A stretch of DNA of 64,000 nucleotides from Hyperoodon ampullatus (GCA_949752795.1 OX457061.1:121106152-121170151); one strand, 5' to 3'; shown: positions 22,660-34,246, counted from the stretch's first letter. Notes: generated from the letters alone by a model not told the origin. Program-made: numbers and translations.

Positions 22660-25574
22660 TACTTGATATTACAACTAAAAAATGGGATCTCATCAGACTA
22701 TGGTCCTGGAGGGTCTTACTGTCTGGGGGAATTTAAGTGCCCAGCCCGTGGAAGACCCTCAGTAAGCATTAGCAATTCATGGTTATCCCCCGGATTGGGG
22801 GGAAGGGTTTGCAGGCCTGGGAGGGGAATCTGGAGGCCAAGCCTTAGGTGTCCTGGCCCCGCCATCCCTAAAGGAGGGAGCCAGCCTCTTCCCTGGGGGC
22901 AGCCGGACAGATACAGGCCTGCTCTCTAGAACCAGAACCAGAAGGTCCAGATCCTAATCTGGAACCAGTTGTGTGACCTTGGGCAAGTCACTGTCTCTCT
23001 CCTTTCTCAATGTTCTTGAGCACAAGATAGAGACAGAAAAACCACGTTTCCCATACGTGGAGCTGTTGTCGGGGAGATGAGGTACATTCAATTCAGGTAG
23101 GGAAAGATAAAAGTCTCACAGAAATGCAGGAAGCTATCGGAGGTATTAAGAGGGAAATGGGGAACAATGTGAGATCTGGGTGGCACGTGGGATGAGAAAT
23201 ACTGTTCTAGGCCCCTTCTGCTCCCTGACCATCTGCCCTGCATCCAGCCTCTAGGAGGGAGGTGCAGGGTTTACCTGGGAGATGACTCCTGGCCAAGAAG
23301 GGACACTCAGAGTCTGCGCAAACGTTCGTGAGAGTCAACTGGCCTGGTGCTTCCAGAAGGGCATAGGAAGTGAGCAGAAGCGAGAGAGAGGCCCTGGGAT
23401 GTGAACGGATGGCACATTCTCCATCACTGGCACCTCACCCGTGTGGGGTGGGGGAAGGTAGGGTGCAGTTCTTTCCTCATGTGTGACAAATGTCCCCTTC
23501 TCCATCTAGCGATTCCTGAAGTCAGGAGGTGGCTGAAGTGCCCAGGCACCAGGAATCACTGTGTGTCCTGGTCTGGGGGGAGAGGTTGGAGGCCTGTGAT
23601 CCAGCAAGAGGGGGGCCCAGGGGCCCCTGGGGGGAGTCATAGAACCCTCATTTGTACACCTGAAGGTGGTGCAGGCAGACTGCTGGGGGCCGAGGGAGCC
23701 CGGCGGGGGCAGACCGCCGACTCACAGAGACAGGGGACGAAAAGGACATGTTTCCTGAGTGTTTGCTGCCCGCCGGGCATGAAGTACTAATGTATTAGTC
23801 TATTTGGTCCTTGCAACATGCTCTGAGGAGTAACAGTTACACTCCCATTTTACAGATGTGGCAACTGGGGTTGCAGGGAACTGCCTCTACTTCAGAGCAC
23901 ATGGCCGTGGGAAGCCCAGCTCCAGGCCCGTCCTCTGGGGGTGACAAGGCGAGCCCCACCTGGCCGGGGCAGAAACCAGCCCTTGCAGTGCTGGACCAGA
24001 CTGGAAACTGACCCCAGCTGTGAAGCCAGCAGAGCAGTGACATGGCCGTTCCCCTGGGCTCCTCCAGCTGCCCACAGCTCTCTCCACAGCCTCACATGAC
24101 ACCGGAGGAGGACAGTGGATGCTGAGCCTGCACCGTGCCGGAGACTTTAATTCCTGAGCTGGATGAATGCCACGCTGGGCTGGACTGAGACGGCCAACAC
24201 GGATGGAAATAAATGGCCTGGGTGGTGGGGACCTGGGAGCAAGCACGGACTTTTATTTCAGGGGACAAGGGGAGACTCCCTCTGCCCTTCTGTGCCTGGC
24301 TAAGTGGTGGCTCTGTTTGCAGCTGGCCTTGTTCCCAAGTGCAGCTTGGAGGGGGGTGGAAGCTGAGCTAGGAGAGGTGGCCATGTGCCCTGATGGCCGG
24401 GGCAGCAGGAACCCTCAGAAAAAGGTCCGGAGCCACGCGGATTTGAAGGCTGCGGCTGACAGTCTGCAGAGGCCCAGCCTGTGCCAAAGTAACCAGAGCT
24501 CGGGCTGTCCTTTGCCTCCAGGCTCCCTCCCCTCTCCGGTCCCAGGGAGGCCGAGCTGATAGGAGCTGGGCTCTGCCATGAAGTCATCTGTTTTGGTGCC
24601 AGGGAAGGGAAGGGCTGGGGGAGCAGGCCGAGGGGCCACAGGGCCCCCCGCTCTGTCTGCCTTCCCCAGGCCGGCGCCACGGGTTGGAAAGCCTGAGTCT
24701 TATCTAGGCAGTGCCCGCTGCGGGGAGGCGATGGTGGGTGGGAATGGGGGCCCTAGGAGGGCAGGGGGCCGGCTGGGAAGGCCTGTGTATTGTCAGCAAA
24801 TCTGCAAGAGAAAATGAGAGTTTGGTGGAAATGTCAGGGATCGGGGCATCTGTAGGGCTCTGCAAAGTTTGTCTAACTGATACCGGGAATGATTCAATCG
24901 TGATCTGATGTAAGCACTCCTTTGACCATGTGCCACTCTACAGAAGAAGGAAAGAACCTAAAGGACATTCCAAAGTGCCGAAGTCACAGGGAAGACGTGG
25001 ACCAATTCAGCTCTCTGAGACGGGGAGGGGCGTCCTGGATAGACGGTGCTGGAAGGTACCTCCTTGCGCCCAAATGAAGCAAGAGAGAATGTTGCAGGGC
25101 AAAGTAACAAGGGTGAGAGAAGTGTGCGCCCACGCAGGGCAAGGGCACCCATGGGCGTAAGACCCAACCAACCAAGCATCAAGAAATCAAGACCAGGAGA
25201 AGGACCATCAGTGCCCCAGGGTCCAGGGCCCAGGCACAGTGAAGGATGTGTCTCTTAGGGGACAGAGAGGCTGGAGACAAGCCCTGGACGGGAGGTGGAC
25301 AAGAGCAGGCGCAGCCTTGGAAGCGGAAGCAAAGAGCCTCAGAGGAACACTCACCATGTCAGCTGTTATTCTTGACTAGTGGAGCATGAGGCAAACTGAG
25401 TCCAGTGCTGGCTGGGTCTCTTGGACTGGACTGAAGGCCCATCTTGGGATGCTTCTCCAGACAGAGCAAAACGTTGTGCTCTTCCTCAGGCGTGGGATAT
25501 GATGCGCACGTACTCAGGGAAGGGGTCAGAAACAGAGGGAAGCTGAAAGCCCGGAACCCAGGGCCTCACACCCT
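22660..25574. other. Intergenic, GC-rich, with MIR remnants
   Basis: MIR cores lie at about 22940-23090 ('gttgtgtgaccttgggcaag') and about 23755-23885 ('cccattttacagatgtggca'). The rest is GC-rich and unique-looking. The open frames of 119-130 aa near 23400-24680 are on both strands and match nothing I know. Confidence 0.45.
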
Positions 25575-25932
25575 CTGATGTGGTCTGAATTCTGTGTCCC
25601 CCTCCAGATTCACACGTTGAAATCCCAACCCCCAAAGGTGATGGTGTTAGAAGGAGTGGCCTTTGGGAGGTGCTTAGTCATGAGGGTGGAGCCCCCAGGA
25701 GGGGGGTTAGTGCCCTTACAAGGGACCGCAGAGAACTCCTTAGCCCCTCTACCATGTGAGGACACAGCAAGAAGGCTGTGAGTTAGGAAGCAGGCTCTCA
25801 CCAGACACCCAATCTGCTGGCACCTCGATCTTGAACTTCCAGCCTCTAGAACTGTGAGCAGTGAATTTCTGCTGTTTGTAAGTCACCCAGTCTGCGGTAT
25901 CTTGTTAGAGCAGCCGGTATAGGCTAAGATGT
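25575..25932 (+). mobile_element. MaLR-type (MLT1/MST-like) solo LTR
   Basis: Starts 'tgatgtggtctgaattctgt' and contains 'ttgaaatcccaacccccaaa', 'gtcatgagggtggagccc', 'ccatgtgaggacacagcaag', 'ccagcctctagaactgtgag' and 'gtcacccagtctgcggtat'. These are in the usual MaLR LTR order. Old and non-coding. Confidence 0.85.
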
Positions 25933-27084
25933 CAAGCTGATGCCCTTAGCCCTGGGCTGGGCCTGGGACAGCACAGCCTCATCAGGACACCGGGCAGGGT
26001 GGGGCCCCAGGAGCTGGTTCTGTGCTCCCTGTGGACCGCCCAGATCCAGAGCTGGCTGCTCTGTGTTAGTGTGTAGAGCACAGCAGGAGAGGGAGCCCAT
26101 CCCTGATACCCACCTGAGCCCGCTGCAGAGCCCACCTGACAGTTACAGACCAGGTGCCCCTGGGGCCGCTGGAGGAGGTGGTGCCACCAGTGCCCAAGTG
26201 CCAGGCATCCTGCTAAGGTGTGGCTGGAGGCTCGGGGCAGTGCTCTAAGGTGTGGCCCTGAAGCTGTCTTTACCTTTTTCAGCTGCTCTTGACTAGTTGC
26301 AGCTGACATGCTCTTTAAGTGATACCCAGCCAGCTGACAGTGACTATTCTCAAATTAGAGCTCCATCATTATTTTGAAACACACCTTCAAAAGTCAGAGC
26401 ATCATTCTTTTGGAATGTTTCCTATGGATTCAAAAATCCATTCTCATTGTTATAAACTAGTTGAACATTATATTGTGAAATAAAAGGAAGAAGTATACTG
26501 AAGTATAAAAATGGATATGAAAAATACATATTCAGAGAACTTCAAAGGTCATATTAAAATTAGAACTATGATATAGGAAAACGCTTATGTACCTTGGAAC
26601 ATGCCTCTTCTCACCTCTTGTGAAACAGAATCTGGGTACAGACCTGACCTGTGTCATTGATTCTTATTATCAACAAATAGATACCACATCTATTGACTCA
26701 TACCATGACATGGTGCCAACCACATGAACTTATGTATGGCCTCTTGAGTGATTATTATTTTCCATTTACATATGAGTAACTGAGGTTCAATTCTTTTCCT
26801 AATATCACTCAGCTAGTAGGTGACACTTGGGCCTGAACGCAGGGAGGCTGCATCTGAGTCTATAACACTTCAGTGCTGTTCTCGTCACTGACTTTCCATT
26901 ACATTTTCTCTGGCTTCCCCTTTTTCCCCCAAATTAGTTTCTTTCCTTTCATATACACTTGAACGTACAATTAAAAAAACTTCACGTCCAATTGATACAT
27001 CTTATCAATTTATATTTGCTAATGATTTCCATGTCTTAAACAGTCAGAAATTGACTTTCGTTACAAAACTGGAACAAATACTCT
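25933..27084. other. Intergenic with MIR
   Basis: 26690-26890 carries an ancient MIR ('atatgagtaactgaggttca', 'cactcagctagtagg'). The rest is unique or AT-rich. No gene. Confidence 0.4.
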
Positions 27085-27130
27085 CCCCTTCCAATCCCCC
27101 TTCCCCTCCCCCCCATCCCCCCCAAACCCC
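27085..27130 (-). other. G-quadruplex-prone tract
   Basis: The plus strand is C-rich with runs of 4-8 C. The minus strand therefore has at least five G-runs of 4 or more within 46 nt, fitting a strong G4 pattern. Its role is unknown. Confidence 0.55.
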
Positions 27131-27367
27131 AAAACCAAACAACGTACAATTTCATTTCTCTGGTTCCTACTGTGTGATGTGAGGTTATATCCAAGTTCAC
27201 ACTCTTCCAGTTTTCCGTCCCACTCTTTCAAAAGTTGTTGAAAGTTGCCTCCTACAGGTGGAAAAGTGGCGAGAGGGATCTTCTGGGCTCTGCAAAGACC
27301 GCCCCCCACGGGGATGGGAGAAGCGCGGACACCTCCGCCGCCCGCCCGAGCGGGAAAAGCAGGTAGG

Positions 27368-27383
27368 CCGCGCCCCCTGGTGG
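27368..27383 (-). promoter_or_regulatory. CTCF-like motif
   Basis: The minus strand reads CCACCAGGGGGCGCGG, 15 of 16 to the CTCF core by eye and the best such match I saw. It lies in a CpG-rich patch. Confidence 0.55.
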
Positions 27384-28311
27384 TGAGAACAGGCTCTACC
27401 TGCTCGCCCGCAGAGGGGAGGGGGTGGGGTGGGCGGGGTCTTCCCGCCCACGGTCACTCTCACCTGCGCAGAGCAAAAGCTCTTAGGGGCTTTTCAGTGA
27501 CTCGACTCGCTTTTGGACCATCATCGGATTGCATTTAATTTCGGTCCAATTTCTTTCTAGTCCTACACAAGTTGGCACGTATCAATTTTCCCAAACAGGC
27601 ACGGTTAAAAAGGTTGAAAAAATGTAAATGGTGGCCCATCATTTTGACCAGCTCCTTCCCTAAATGCACGTGGTGTGGAGCAGGGAGCACGGGGCTGCCT
27701 CTCAGAGACCTGGGGGCCTTTCCTGGGTTCTGGCCTCACTAGTGGCTTCCCTTCCCCTCTCTGGGCCTCCGTTTTCTCATCTGTGGTGATGATTTCTAAG
27801 GGCCTTTCCAGACCCAGGCATCGGTGCGTGAGTGTTTTCAGACAAGAGGGGGTTTCCTCACTGGCCTGTGCTTGGGTCAGACCCAGCAGGGCAAGAGCCT
27901 CAGCCCGCTCTGCTTCCTCCCCCAACCCACGGTTAGGACACTAATGGCCGTGGTCCTTGGCTTACATTTTCATGTGGGGTCTGACTCTCACTTGCTGTGT
28001 GGCTGGGACCGCAGCTTTAACCTGTCTGTGCCCTCGTTTCTGTAAACTGTCATGTTCTGTAAACAGAGCCCTCTGGCAAGTGGACAGCATTGCGGAGAAA
28101 TCACAGCACAGAGGGGGCTCTGCTTCTATTCATCGATTGTGCTTTTGATCGAATGCTGACTCTGTGCCCAGTATCGCGCTGACCATGAGGACCTCAAAGG
28201 ACACGAAGGAGCTGGTTGTTAAGCTGGACGTTGGAGAAGACGTCCGGCGGTGGTGAGCGGGTGGACTCTGGAGTCGGAAGGCTGCAGAGGGAGCAAAACA
28301 GACAGAGCCTG

Positions 28312-28327
28312 CCACCTGGTGGCAGGA
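28312..28327 (+). promoter_or_regulatory. CTCF-like motif
   Basis: Reads CCACCTGGTGGCAGGA, 14 of 16 to the CTCF core. It is nearly palindromic (TGCCACCTGGTGGCA), so the orientation is uncertain. Confidence 0.4.
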
Positions 28328-28879
28328 AAGAGTACTGCCCCATAAGGGGTGCTCTGTGCAGCTCCCCCTCCACCGAACAGCGGGACAGAAAGCGAAGAGC
28401 TGACCGGCCACGCGTCTGGTACAGAGAGCAGGAGGAAATGTTCCATAAATGAAGTTGTTTTTGCCTCGGTACGGATTGATTTCCTTCAGCCCCTTGATCT
28501 ATGGATATTTAGACTTGGTCTGTAGGACAGGTCACGATTATTTATTTAATCATAACCAGAGGTGATAAGCAAGTAAGGTACATCCTCCGGGACCTGGTCC
28601 AGGGTGACAACTGAGCTGTTCATTGTTTTAAAAAGGAACAATTTAGTAGCATTTTGTGGCGCTCATTTTCCCCCCACATCCCCTCTCATCTTCCCCGTAT
28701 CAAGTTTGCGTGTGTGAACATTACAATACTCCGAGGAATAGGCGACACAGTGGAAGTTAGGAGACCCAAGCTCTTGTCTGGGCTCCATCATTAACTTAGT
28801 GATGCCCTCATGGCTTAGCTATGGTGCCAGGGCTGTCGAGCTCGATTTTAAAGCAGATAAAGATCATTTCATTACTGTC

Positions 28880-29500
28880 GACGTATTTGTCAACTCAAAT
28901 GTTTTAGAAGTTCTACAAATCAATAAAAAAATGACAAACAGCCCGATAAAAGATTGGCCAAAGGTATGAACAGGCACTTCATGACTGAGGCTCTCCAGGT
29001 GGCCAATAAGCATGTGAAAGATGCTCAGCATCATGCTTATTAAAGACATGCAAATGAAAATAACGAAGAGACAGGAGACACATCCACCAGAATGGTGAGA
29101 ACGTAAAGACTGACAATGCTAAGTGTTTGTGAAGATGCAGGGTAACCTGAACTCTCACGCATCGCTGATGGGAGTTAAACTGGCTCAGCCAATTGGGAAA
29201 CGGTCAGTATTTGCGAAGAAATTGGTATATAAATACACTGTGGTACCTGCACAGTAATAAAAAAGCATGGACTACTGTTACATGGAGCATAGTGGATGGA
29301 TTTTATAAACATTGTGTTGAATGAAAGTCAGGCACATAAGACTGCACACAGTATGAGTCCATTTACATGAAGTTCAATGGTAGGTAAAACTAATTGATGG
29401 TAAAAGAAGGGGTTATTGACTGAGAAGGGGCAAGAGAGAATCTTCTGGAGGTGGTGGAAATATCCTATATCTTGATCTGGGTGTGGTTATATAGGTTGTG
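28880..29500 (+). mobile_element. Old L1 ORF2-end fragment
   Basis: Diverged plus-strand L1: 'gattggccaaaggtatgaac', 'gtgaaagatgctcagcatca', 'gacatgcaaatgaaaataac', 'tgatgggagttaaactggc'. No open frame. Confidence 0.7.
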
Positions 29501-29517
29501 TACTACGTATGCACACT

Positions 29518-29580
29518 TATGTATATATGTACATACACACATGTATGTATGTATGTATGTACACATACGTATATATTAAT
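29518..29580. repeat. TA/TG/TATG microsatellite
   Basis: Alternating 'gtatatatgtacatac' and 'atgtatgtatgtatgtatgt' units over about 60 bp at the end of the L1 fragment. Confidence 0.8.
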
Positions 29581-29685
29581 GTGTCCCTACACCCTTCCTT
29601 CAAAGCAATTACCATTTTTGTGATTTTTTTGGTGAGTAGATAATTTCATCAAAATATATTTTATTAGTACGAGGCAATAGTAATT

Positions 29686-29730
29686 TCCCCCATCCTTCCT
29701 CCTCCCCTCCCCCTCCCCCCTCCCTCCTCC
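29686..29730 (-). other. Polypyrimidine / G4-prone tract
   Basis: The plus strand is a 45-nt C/T run ('ctcccctccccctcccccct'). The minus strand has many G3-G6 runs. It may form G4 or triplex DNA. Confidence 0.5.
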
Positions 29731-30221
29731 GGTCACTCGCTTGACCGGCTATTCGTTGAGTAACCTGCTCCAGGTTCGAGAACTGAACTTCGAGACTTCT
29801 TGGCACACAACCTTAGAAATCAGGGCCTGGGACTCGTGTGAACATCCGCAGCTCGTAAGCAATCACTTTCTGTGTTTCCCGCTGGTACCGAGTCCGGTCT
29901 GAGTTCAGAAGTTTCAGACCCAGAGGCGACCTGAGGTCTGAAATAGTTGTCATTGTCACTTCAACTGGCCTTTTGCAAATTCACACGCCGGGCCTGGTGC
30001 TGCTTGTGAAATATGCTGTAATGCAGCTTTTGAGTATCTGGGGGCTGCGGGGGGAGCTTAAGGAACTGCCACCCCTGCCAGCTCCGGGATGGTGCATTGC
30101 TGTTGTCCTCGGAACCACGCCTCGGCACTGTAAGTTGAGCTGCGGTTTGAGAACAGAACTGCTCACATGCCTGAAACAGGAGGGAAGAGGGCAGGGCACA
30201 ACCTTTAAAAGAATGACATAG
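29731..30221. other. Intergenic, nothing recognised
   Basis: Unique-looking spacer. The frames crossing into the SINE are not genes. Confidence 0.35.
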
Positions 30222-30432
30222 TGGGCTTCCCTGGTGGCGCAGTGGTTGAGAGTCCGCCTGCCGATGCAGGGGACACGGGTTCGTGTCCCGGCCCGGGAAG
30301 ATCCCACATGCCACGGAGCGGCTGGGCCCGTGAGCCATGGCCGCTGAGCCTGCGCGTCCGGAGCCTGTGCTCCACAACGGGAGAGGCCACAACAGTGAGA
30401 GGCCCACGTACGGCAAAAAAAAAAAAAAAAAA
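30222..30432 (+). mobile_element. Young CHR SINE ('gcggctggg'-type)
   Basis: From 'gggcttccctggtggcgcag' to 'aggcccacgtacggcaaaaa'. Exact TSD 'aaaagaatgacata' (30207-30220 and 30433-30446). Confidence 0.95.
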
Positions 30433-30454
30433 AAAAGAATGACATAGACATAGG

Positions 30455-31010
30455 ACATGACAAAAACTGGTTAGAACTAACTAGATCCAAGATGGCAGAA
30501 GATTCGACTCCCAGGGAACCTAGAGCCTCATTCTACGCTCACTGTAATACATCAGCACATGCTAAATGCCACAGCTACCGGTGTCATGACAGTTCCGAGA
30601 CTAGCCATAAAAGGCCCAAAAGTGGGCGATGACCCAGTTCCTGGAAACTCCTGCCTTTTCCCTTGAAATAGTTGGAATAATCATCCCACTCATTAGCCTA
30701 TGAAATTACTCAGCCCATAAAAACTAACTATGCCATATTTTGGGGCCTCTCACCTTCTGAGATGGCCCACACTCTGTGTGTGGAGTGTGTTTCTCTCTAA
30801 ATAAATCCACTTCTTACCTATGATTTTGTCTCTCACTGAATTCTTTCTGCAACGAGACATCAAGAACCTGAGCTTCACTAAGTCCTGAGACCACGTGTGT
30901 GATCTCAATTAAAAGACCGTGGATTCATGTCCCAATTTGGATTTTGTCTGGGTTTGAGTTCTGGCGCGTGAGCTCAAGTCCCAATCTGAGTTGCACAGTT
31001 TCATATCCAA
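30455..31010 (+). mobile_element. Probable ERV class-I-type solo LTR
   Basis: Has 'cctgccttttcccttgaaa', 'ggcctctcaccttctgagat', a TATA-poor promoter-like stretch, and the poly(A) region 'ctctaaataaatccacttct' followed by 'ttttgtctctcactgaattc'. This is a layout typical of gammaretrovirus-like LTRs. No gag, pol or env is next to it. Boundaries are approximate. Confidence 0.5.
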
Positions 31011-31751
31011 ACCAAACCACCAGGCACTATTGTCCCAACAGGTTGATTCCAAGGTACTTCATGTCTTATGGAGTCAGAGCCTCTCTGCTGGTGGCTTGTG
31101 GAGAAAAGATAAGAAGCAGAGGCTGTCTCTGGACCTTGTGGGCAGGATAGCCCACCTGGACCTGGCAGGTGGAGCTCACTGCTGCTCTGCTGTCACTCCG
31201 GAGGGGGAAGAGGGTGGGGAACACAGCCCCGGAATGGCCCGGCCCCGTGACACCCCGTCATACCGCACGCAGTCCTGTCTGCTAGGGTCTCTGGGCGTGT
31301 GCCCAGCATGACTGGCCATTCTTGTGCAGACAGAAGACATGTGATTCCTGCCAAAGGTTGGTCTGGGGCTTCTGCCCTTTGGCTGGAACTCTGAGCACCC
31401 AAGGGTAGGGAGCACATCGTCTTGCTCATAGAATGCTTCCTTTTCCAGAGCCTGGCACAATCCCAGCAGTGGTGGATGTAATAAACACCTCGCGGGGCCG
31501 CTATGACCCGGTTCTGTTGTGCGGAGTTCTGACTCCTGGACCCGACTGCTGGCCAGAGAGAGGACACGAGAAGGAAGCCACAGAGGCGCCCCCTGATGCA
31601 AAACTGCCCCCCACCTTTCCAGTCTCGCACCCCACTTGCCCACCCCACCAAGGACCATTTCTCCCAGTGTGGTTTTTGGAGCTCCTGAGACACAAAATTG
31701 GGAACTGGGTAGTGAAAGAGAAGATGGGAAGCCTCGGGTGGATAAATTAGG
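31011..31751. other. Intergenic, nothing coding recognised
   Basis: Contains a CTCF-like motif (31584-31599). The 208-aa and 160-aa minus frames across 31176-31819 include MIR-like and L1 sequence and have no protein signature. Confidence 0.4.
31584..31599 (-). promoter_or_regulatory. Weak CTCF-like motif
   Basis: The minus strand reads GCATCAGGGGGCGCCT, 13 of 16 to the CTCF core, with the strong CAGGGGGCGC centre. It is the nearest such motif to the DEFB136-like gene, about 0.94 kb beyond its stop. Confidence 0.35.
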
Positions 31752-32005
31752 AGTCTGGGATTAAGATACACACTACTATATATAAAATAGATAAACAGCA
31801 AGGACCTACTGTATAGCACAGGGAACTGTATTCAATATTTTGTAATCTATGATGGAAAAGAATCTGAAAAATTTGTATATATATGTGTGTGTGTATACAT
31901 ATATATATGTATATATACACACACACACACGTAACTGAATCACATTGCCGTACACCTGAAACTAACACAACATTCTAAATCAACTACACTTCAGTAAAAA
32001 AAATA
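31752..32005 (+). mobile_element. L1 3' end
   Basis: Plus-strand L1 3' UTR: 'agcaaggacctactgtatag', 'cacagggaactgtattcaat', a TA/TG microsatellite, then 'acaccTgaaactaacacaac' and 'tcaactacacttcagtaaaa'. Confidence 0.85.
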
Positions 32006-32049
32006 TTCAGTTAGATTCCTCTACTTAGTAATTGAAAGGTGGTACACCT

Positions 32050-32240
32050 TAATAGTGTAGACACCGGATCAAGACTGTCTGGGTTCAAATCCAGCGCTAA
32101 CTAACTCTTACTAGTTGTGTGACCTTGGAAAAGTTTCTTCATCTGCAAAATGGAAGAAATAATAGAGTTTTGGGTGAGGATTAAGTGGTTGAATTCGTGT
32201 AAACCACTTAAAAGTGGGACCGGCATGTGGTAAGCTATTG
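32050..32240 (+). repeat. MIR
   Basis: Clear MIR order: 'tctgggttcaaatcc', 'tagttgtgtgaccttggaaa', 'ttcttcatctgcaaaatgg', 'gaggattaagtggttgaatt'. It lies just beyond the DEFB136-like 3' end. Confidence 0.8.
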
Positions 32241-32508
32241 TTATTAGGCTCAGTGGATGTCATATCCTTGGGCCTGTGGTCACATATTGATCAATTGATT
32301 CTGAATGGGATATAGGAATTATTGATTGGAGATTGGAGGGCAGAAAATAGAATAGGAATGCCTTTTGACACAATGCCCCTTTAGAAAAACACATCTGGAA
32401 TTTCACCAGTAAATTGGTTAGAATCTGGCGCCCATGTGCTACCCATAGCTCGTTCACCATCCTTATGCACAGATTGGAGGTCTTGTCCTTTTAGCCATTT
32501 GTGTATCC
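32241..32508. other. Spacer downstream of the DEFB136-like gene
   Basis: No feature recognised between the MIR and the poly(A) signal. Confidence 0.35.
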
Positions 32509-32514
32509 TTTTAA
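32509..32514 (-). terminator. Poly(A) signal of the DEFB136-like gene
   Basis: The minus strand reads ATTAAA, 22 nt after the TGA (32538-32536). This gives a very short 3' UTR. It is the only near signal I see on this strand. Confidence 0.55.
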
Positions 32515-32535
32515 TGTGGACCCATGAGGTGAGGC

Positions 32536-33205
32536 TCACGCTTCATAGGCCTGAGGGGGAAGATGTCTCTTCAGTTTTAGGCAGCAAGACAATACATTGT
32601 GACAGTAGGCAACCCATTTCCATCCTACTCTACAGCCGAAGAAACATCGGCCCCCAAGCGCAGCGCAAGTACGGACTTCCACTCCATCATTTCCAAAGAA
32701 GCCGTTCCCTGAAGGGAAAAACACACACACACAAGAAAGGAAAATCAGTCCTCAAGAGGCTGGGGGAGATCTTAGGACTGTCCTCTCTTTCCTGGTGAAG
32801 GACTCTACCCTGACTCCACCCTCTCACCTGCTGTTACATTTCGGCGAGGGCTGCTGAGTCCAACGCTAATCAGAGGAAGTTGAGGGAAACAGGAATTTGG
32901 AGAGCTGGAAAGTGATCTCTGCATGTGATGAAATGGGCTCCCCTCTCTTAAGCTTTGGCAGATTTTCAGGATGGAGCGACAGATGAGCAGTGCAGGGGCC
33001 GAACACCACTAACCCACCTCTTGCCCCTAGTCTGCTGATCTATCTGATATTGGTGTCTCCCTGCTGGGCTTACACCCATAGGGCTTTTCAAGTGCCTCAG
33101 TCCTTGGAAGATCCTCATTTCCATGATCAGACTTGCACCCATCATCTTACCTGAAGGCAATGAGATCACCAAGAGGAAGAGTAACCCAGAGAGAGAGAGC
33201 CTCAT
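32536..33205 (-). CDS. DEFB136: Beta-defensin 136-like, intact two-exon gene
   Basis: Encodes a secreted cationic host-defence peptide. Exon 1 is 33205-33151: the ATG plus 18 hydrophobic residues (MRLSLSGLLFLLVISLPS), a signal peptide. It ends in phase 1 at the donor G|GTAAG. Exon 2 is 32708-32536, after a 'tttttcccttcag' acceptor. The joined protein has 75 residues. Cysteines at 33, 40, 44, 54, 60 and 61 give C-X6-C-X3-C-X9-C-X5-CC, the full beta-defensin pattern. The segment after the signal starts with a GFFGNDGVEVRTC stretch, which I recognise as typical of DEFB136. The estimated net charge after the signal is about +4. An upstream in-frame ATG at 33277 was rejected because it would bury the signal peptide and lies upstream of the TATA box. 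No stop, frameshift or lost cysteine is seen. The intron is only 442 bp. The family acts on microbes and on sperm or epithelial surfaces; the specific role here is unknown. Confidence 0.92.
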
Positions 33206-33260
33206 CGTTGAGGAGGGCACAGAGCTGCAACTTCCTGGGGGTGGCTGTCTGGGAGGCTCC

Positions 33261-33266
33261 TTTATA
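33261..33266 (-). promoter_or_regulatory. TATA box of the DEFB136-like gene
   Basis: The minus strand reads GCTATAAAGG, starting 61 nt upstream of the ATG at 33205. A start site about 30 nt further on would give a 5' UTR of about 30 nt. The spacing resembles that of the DEFB135-like gene. Confidence 0.6.
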
Positions 33267-33279
33267 GCACTGGGCAAGG

Positions 33280-34246
33280 CTGGGTGGGGCTGGACGCTGG
33301 CTTCATTCTATCTGGAAGGACACCCAGGGGAGACAGGCTTCTTCAGGGTTAGAGGAAAAAGAGTCCCTAGGCCATTCTGTGCAACTTCCTCTTCTACAAA
33401 TCATGGGAGAAGAAAGGAGTCAGTCAAGGCAGAACAGGAATAGAGACCAGGCATCCTCATGCTCAGGCCTGGGCACTTTCCCTGTAACTTCAAATGTACA
33501 CGGATGGAAAAATGGCAGGAAAATGTCTGCTTGTTTTTCTGGTCCAACTGAGAACACAGGAGCCCAGAGAGGTGATGTGATAAAATACAGGCTTAATTTC
33601 AGGCCGGAAAGGAAGTCGGCAAGAATTTACAGTGTTCCAAGAAGCAAAGGATCTCAAGGTGTCTTGGCCTGACCAAGAGCTAGGTAGGTGTTCAGACATA
33701 GTGGAGAAGGGAAAGCCTTCTCTTCAGATGCAGATTTATTCTCCTGTTGGGGGCCAACGCTGCAGGGAATCTTTCCCGCAGAAAAGTTCGCTGAGGGTCT
33801 TCGTTTTCCAAATGGCTGATATAAAATGTTGGCTGGAATTTGGCAACCTTGAGGGTTCTGAGAAAGATTCTCTTTTTGGAGTGGGTGGGTTAGAACCCTC
33901 TCCTGGTCCCTGACAGGAAGAGCCAGTTCAGTGCTACGTTCAGGGTTGGCTGCCCTCTGTCAGGAGTGGAGTAGAACAACGCTTCCCCGGAGCTGCAGGG
34001 ACGTGGATCTGGGGAAGGGTCATTAGGTCTGCCTCCTTGGAGGGATGGTGGGGGGGCCGAGAGTCGAGAAGACACAAACTTAGGGTTTATTCTTGCCCCT
34101 GAGGCAGGCTTGTACCCGAGTGACCCACGACTGTAGGATTCTGAGTCTGTAAAGTGGCAACAGAGCATAGTTTTATTGATTACACTCTGTTTTGCAGTAA
34201 CAGGCCCTTGGATAAATTATTTAGCATCTCTGAGCTTCAGCTTCCT
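33280..34246. other. Upstream of the DEFB136-like gene; nothing coding
   Basis: Unique-looking DNA with short frames on both strands. MIR-like text may occur near 34160-34245 ('gcatctctgagcttcagctt'). No second defensin exon was found by eye. Confidence 0.4.

Larger units (their letters stand above)
27131..28879. other. Intergenic, small CpG-rich patch
   Basis: CpG-rich at 27290-27450, holding a CTCF-like motif. A second CTCF-like motif lies at 28312. No coding exon recognised. Confidence 0.4.

Noticed and set aside
31176..31819. 208-aa and 160-aa minus-strand open frames near the DEFB136-like gene
   Set aside because: They run through L1 and MIR-like sequence, have no domain, signal or splice support, and overlap each other in different frames.
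33205..33277. Upstream ATG extending the DEFB136-like protein by 24 residues
   Set aside because: It would place a proline-rich stretch before the signal peptide and lies upstream of the TATA box.
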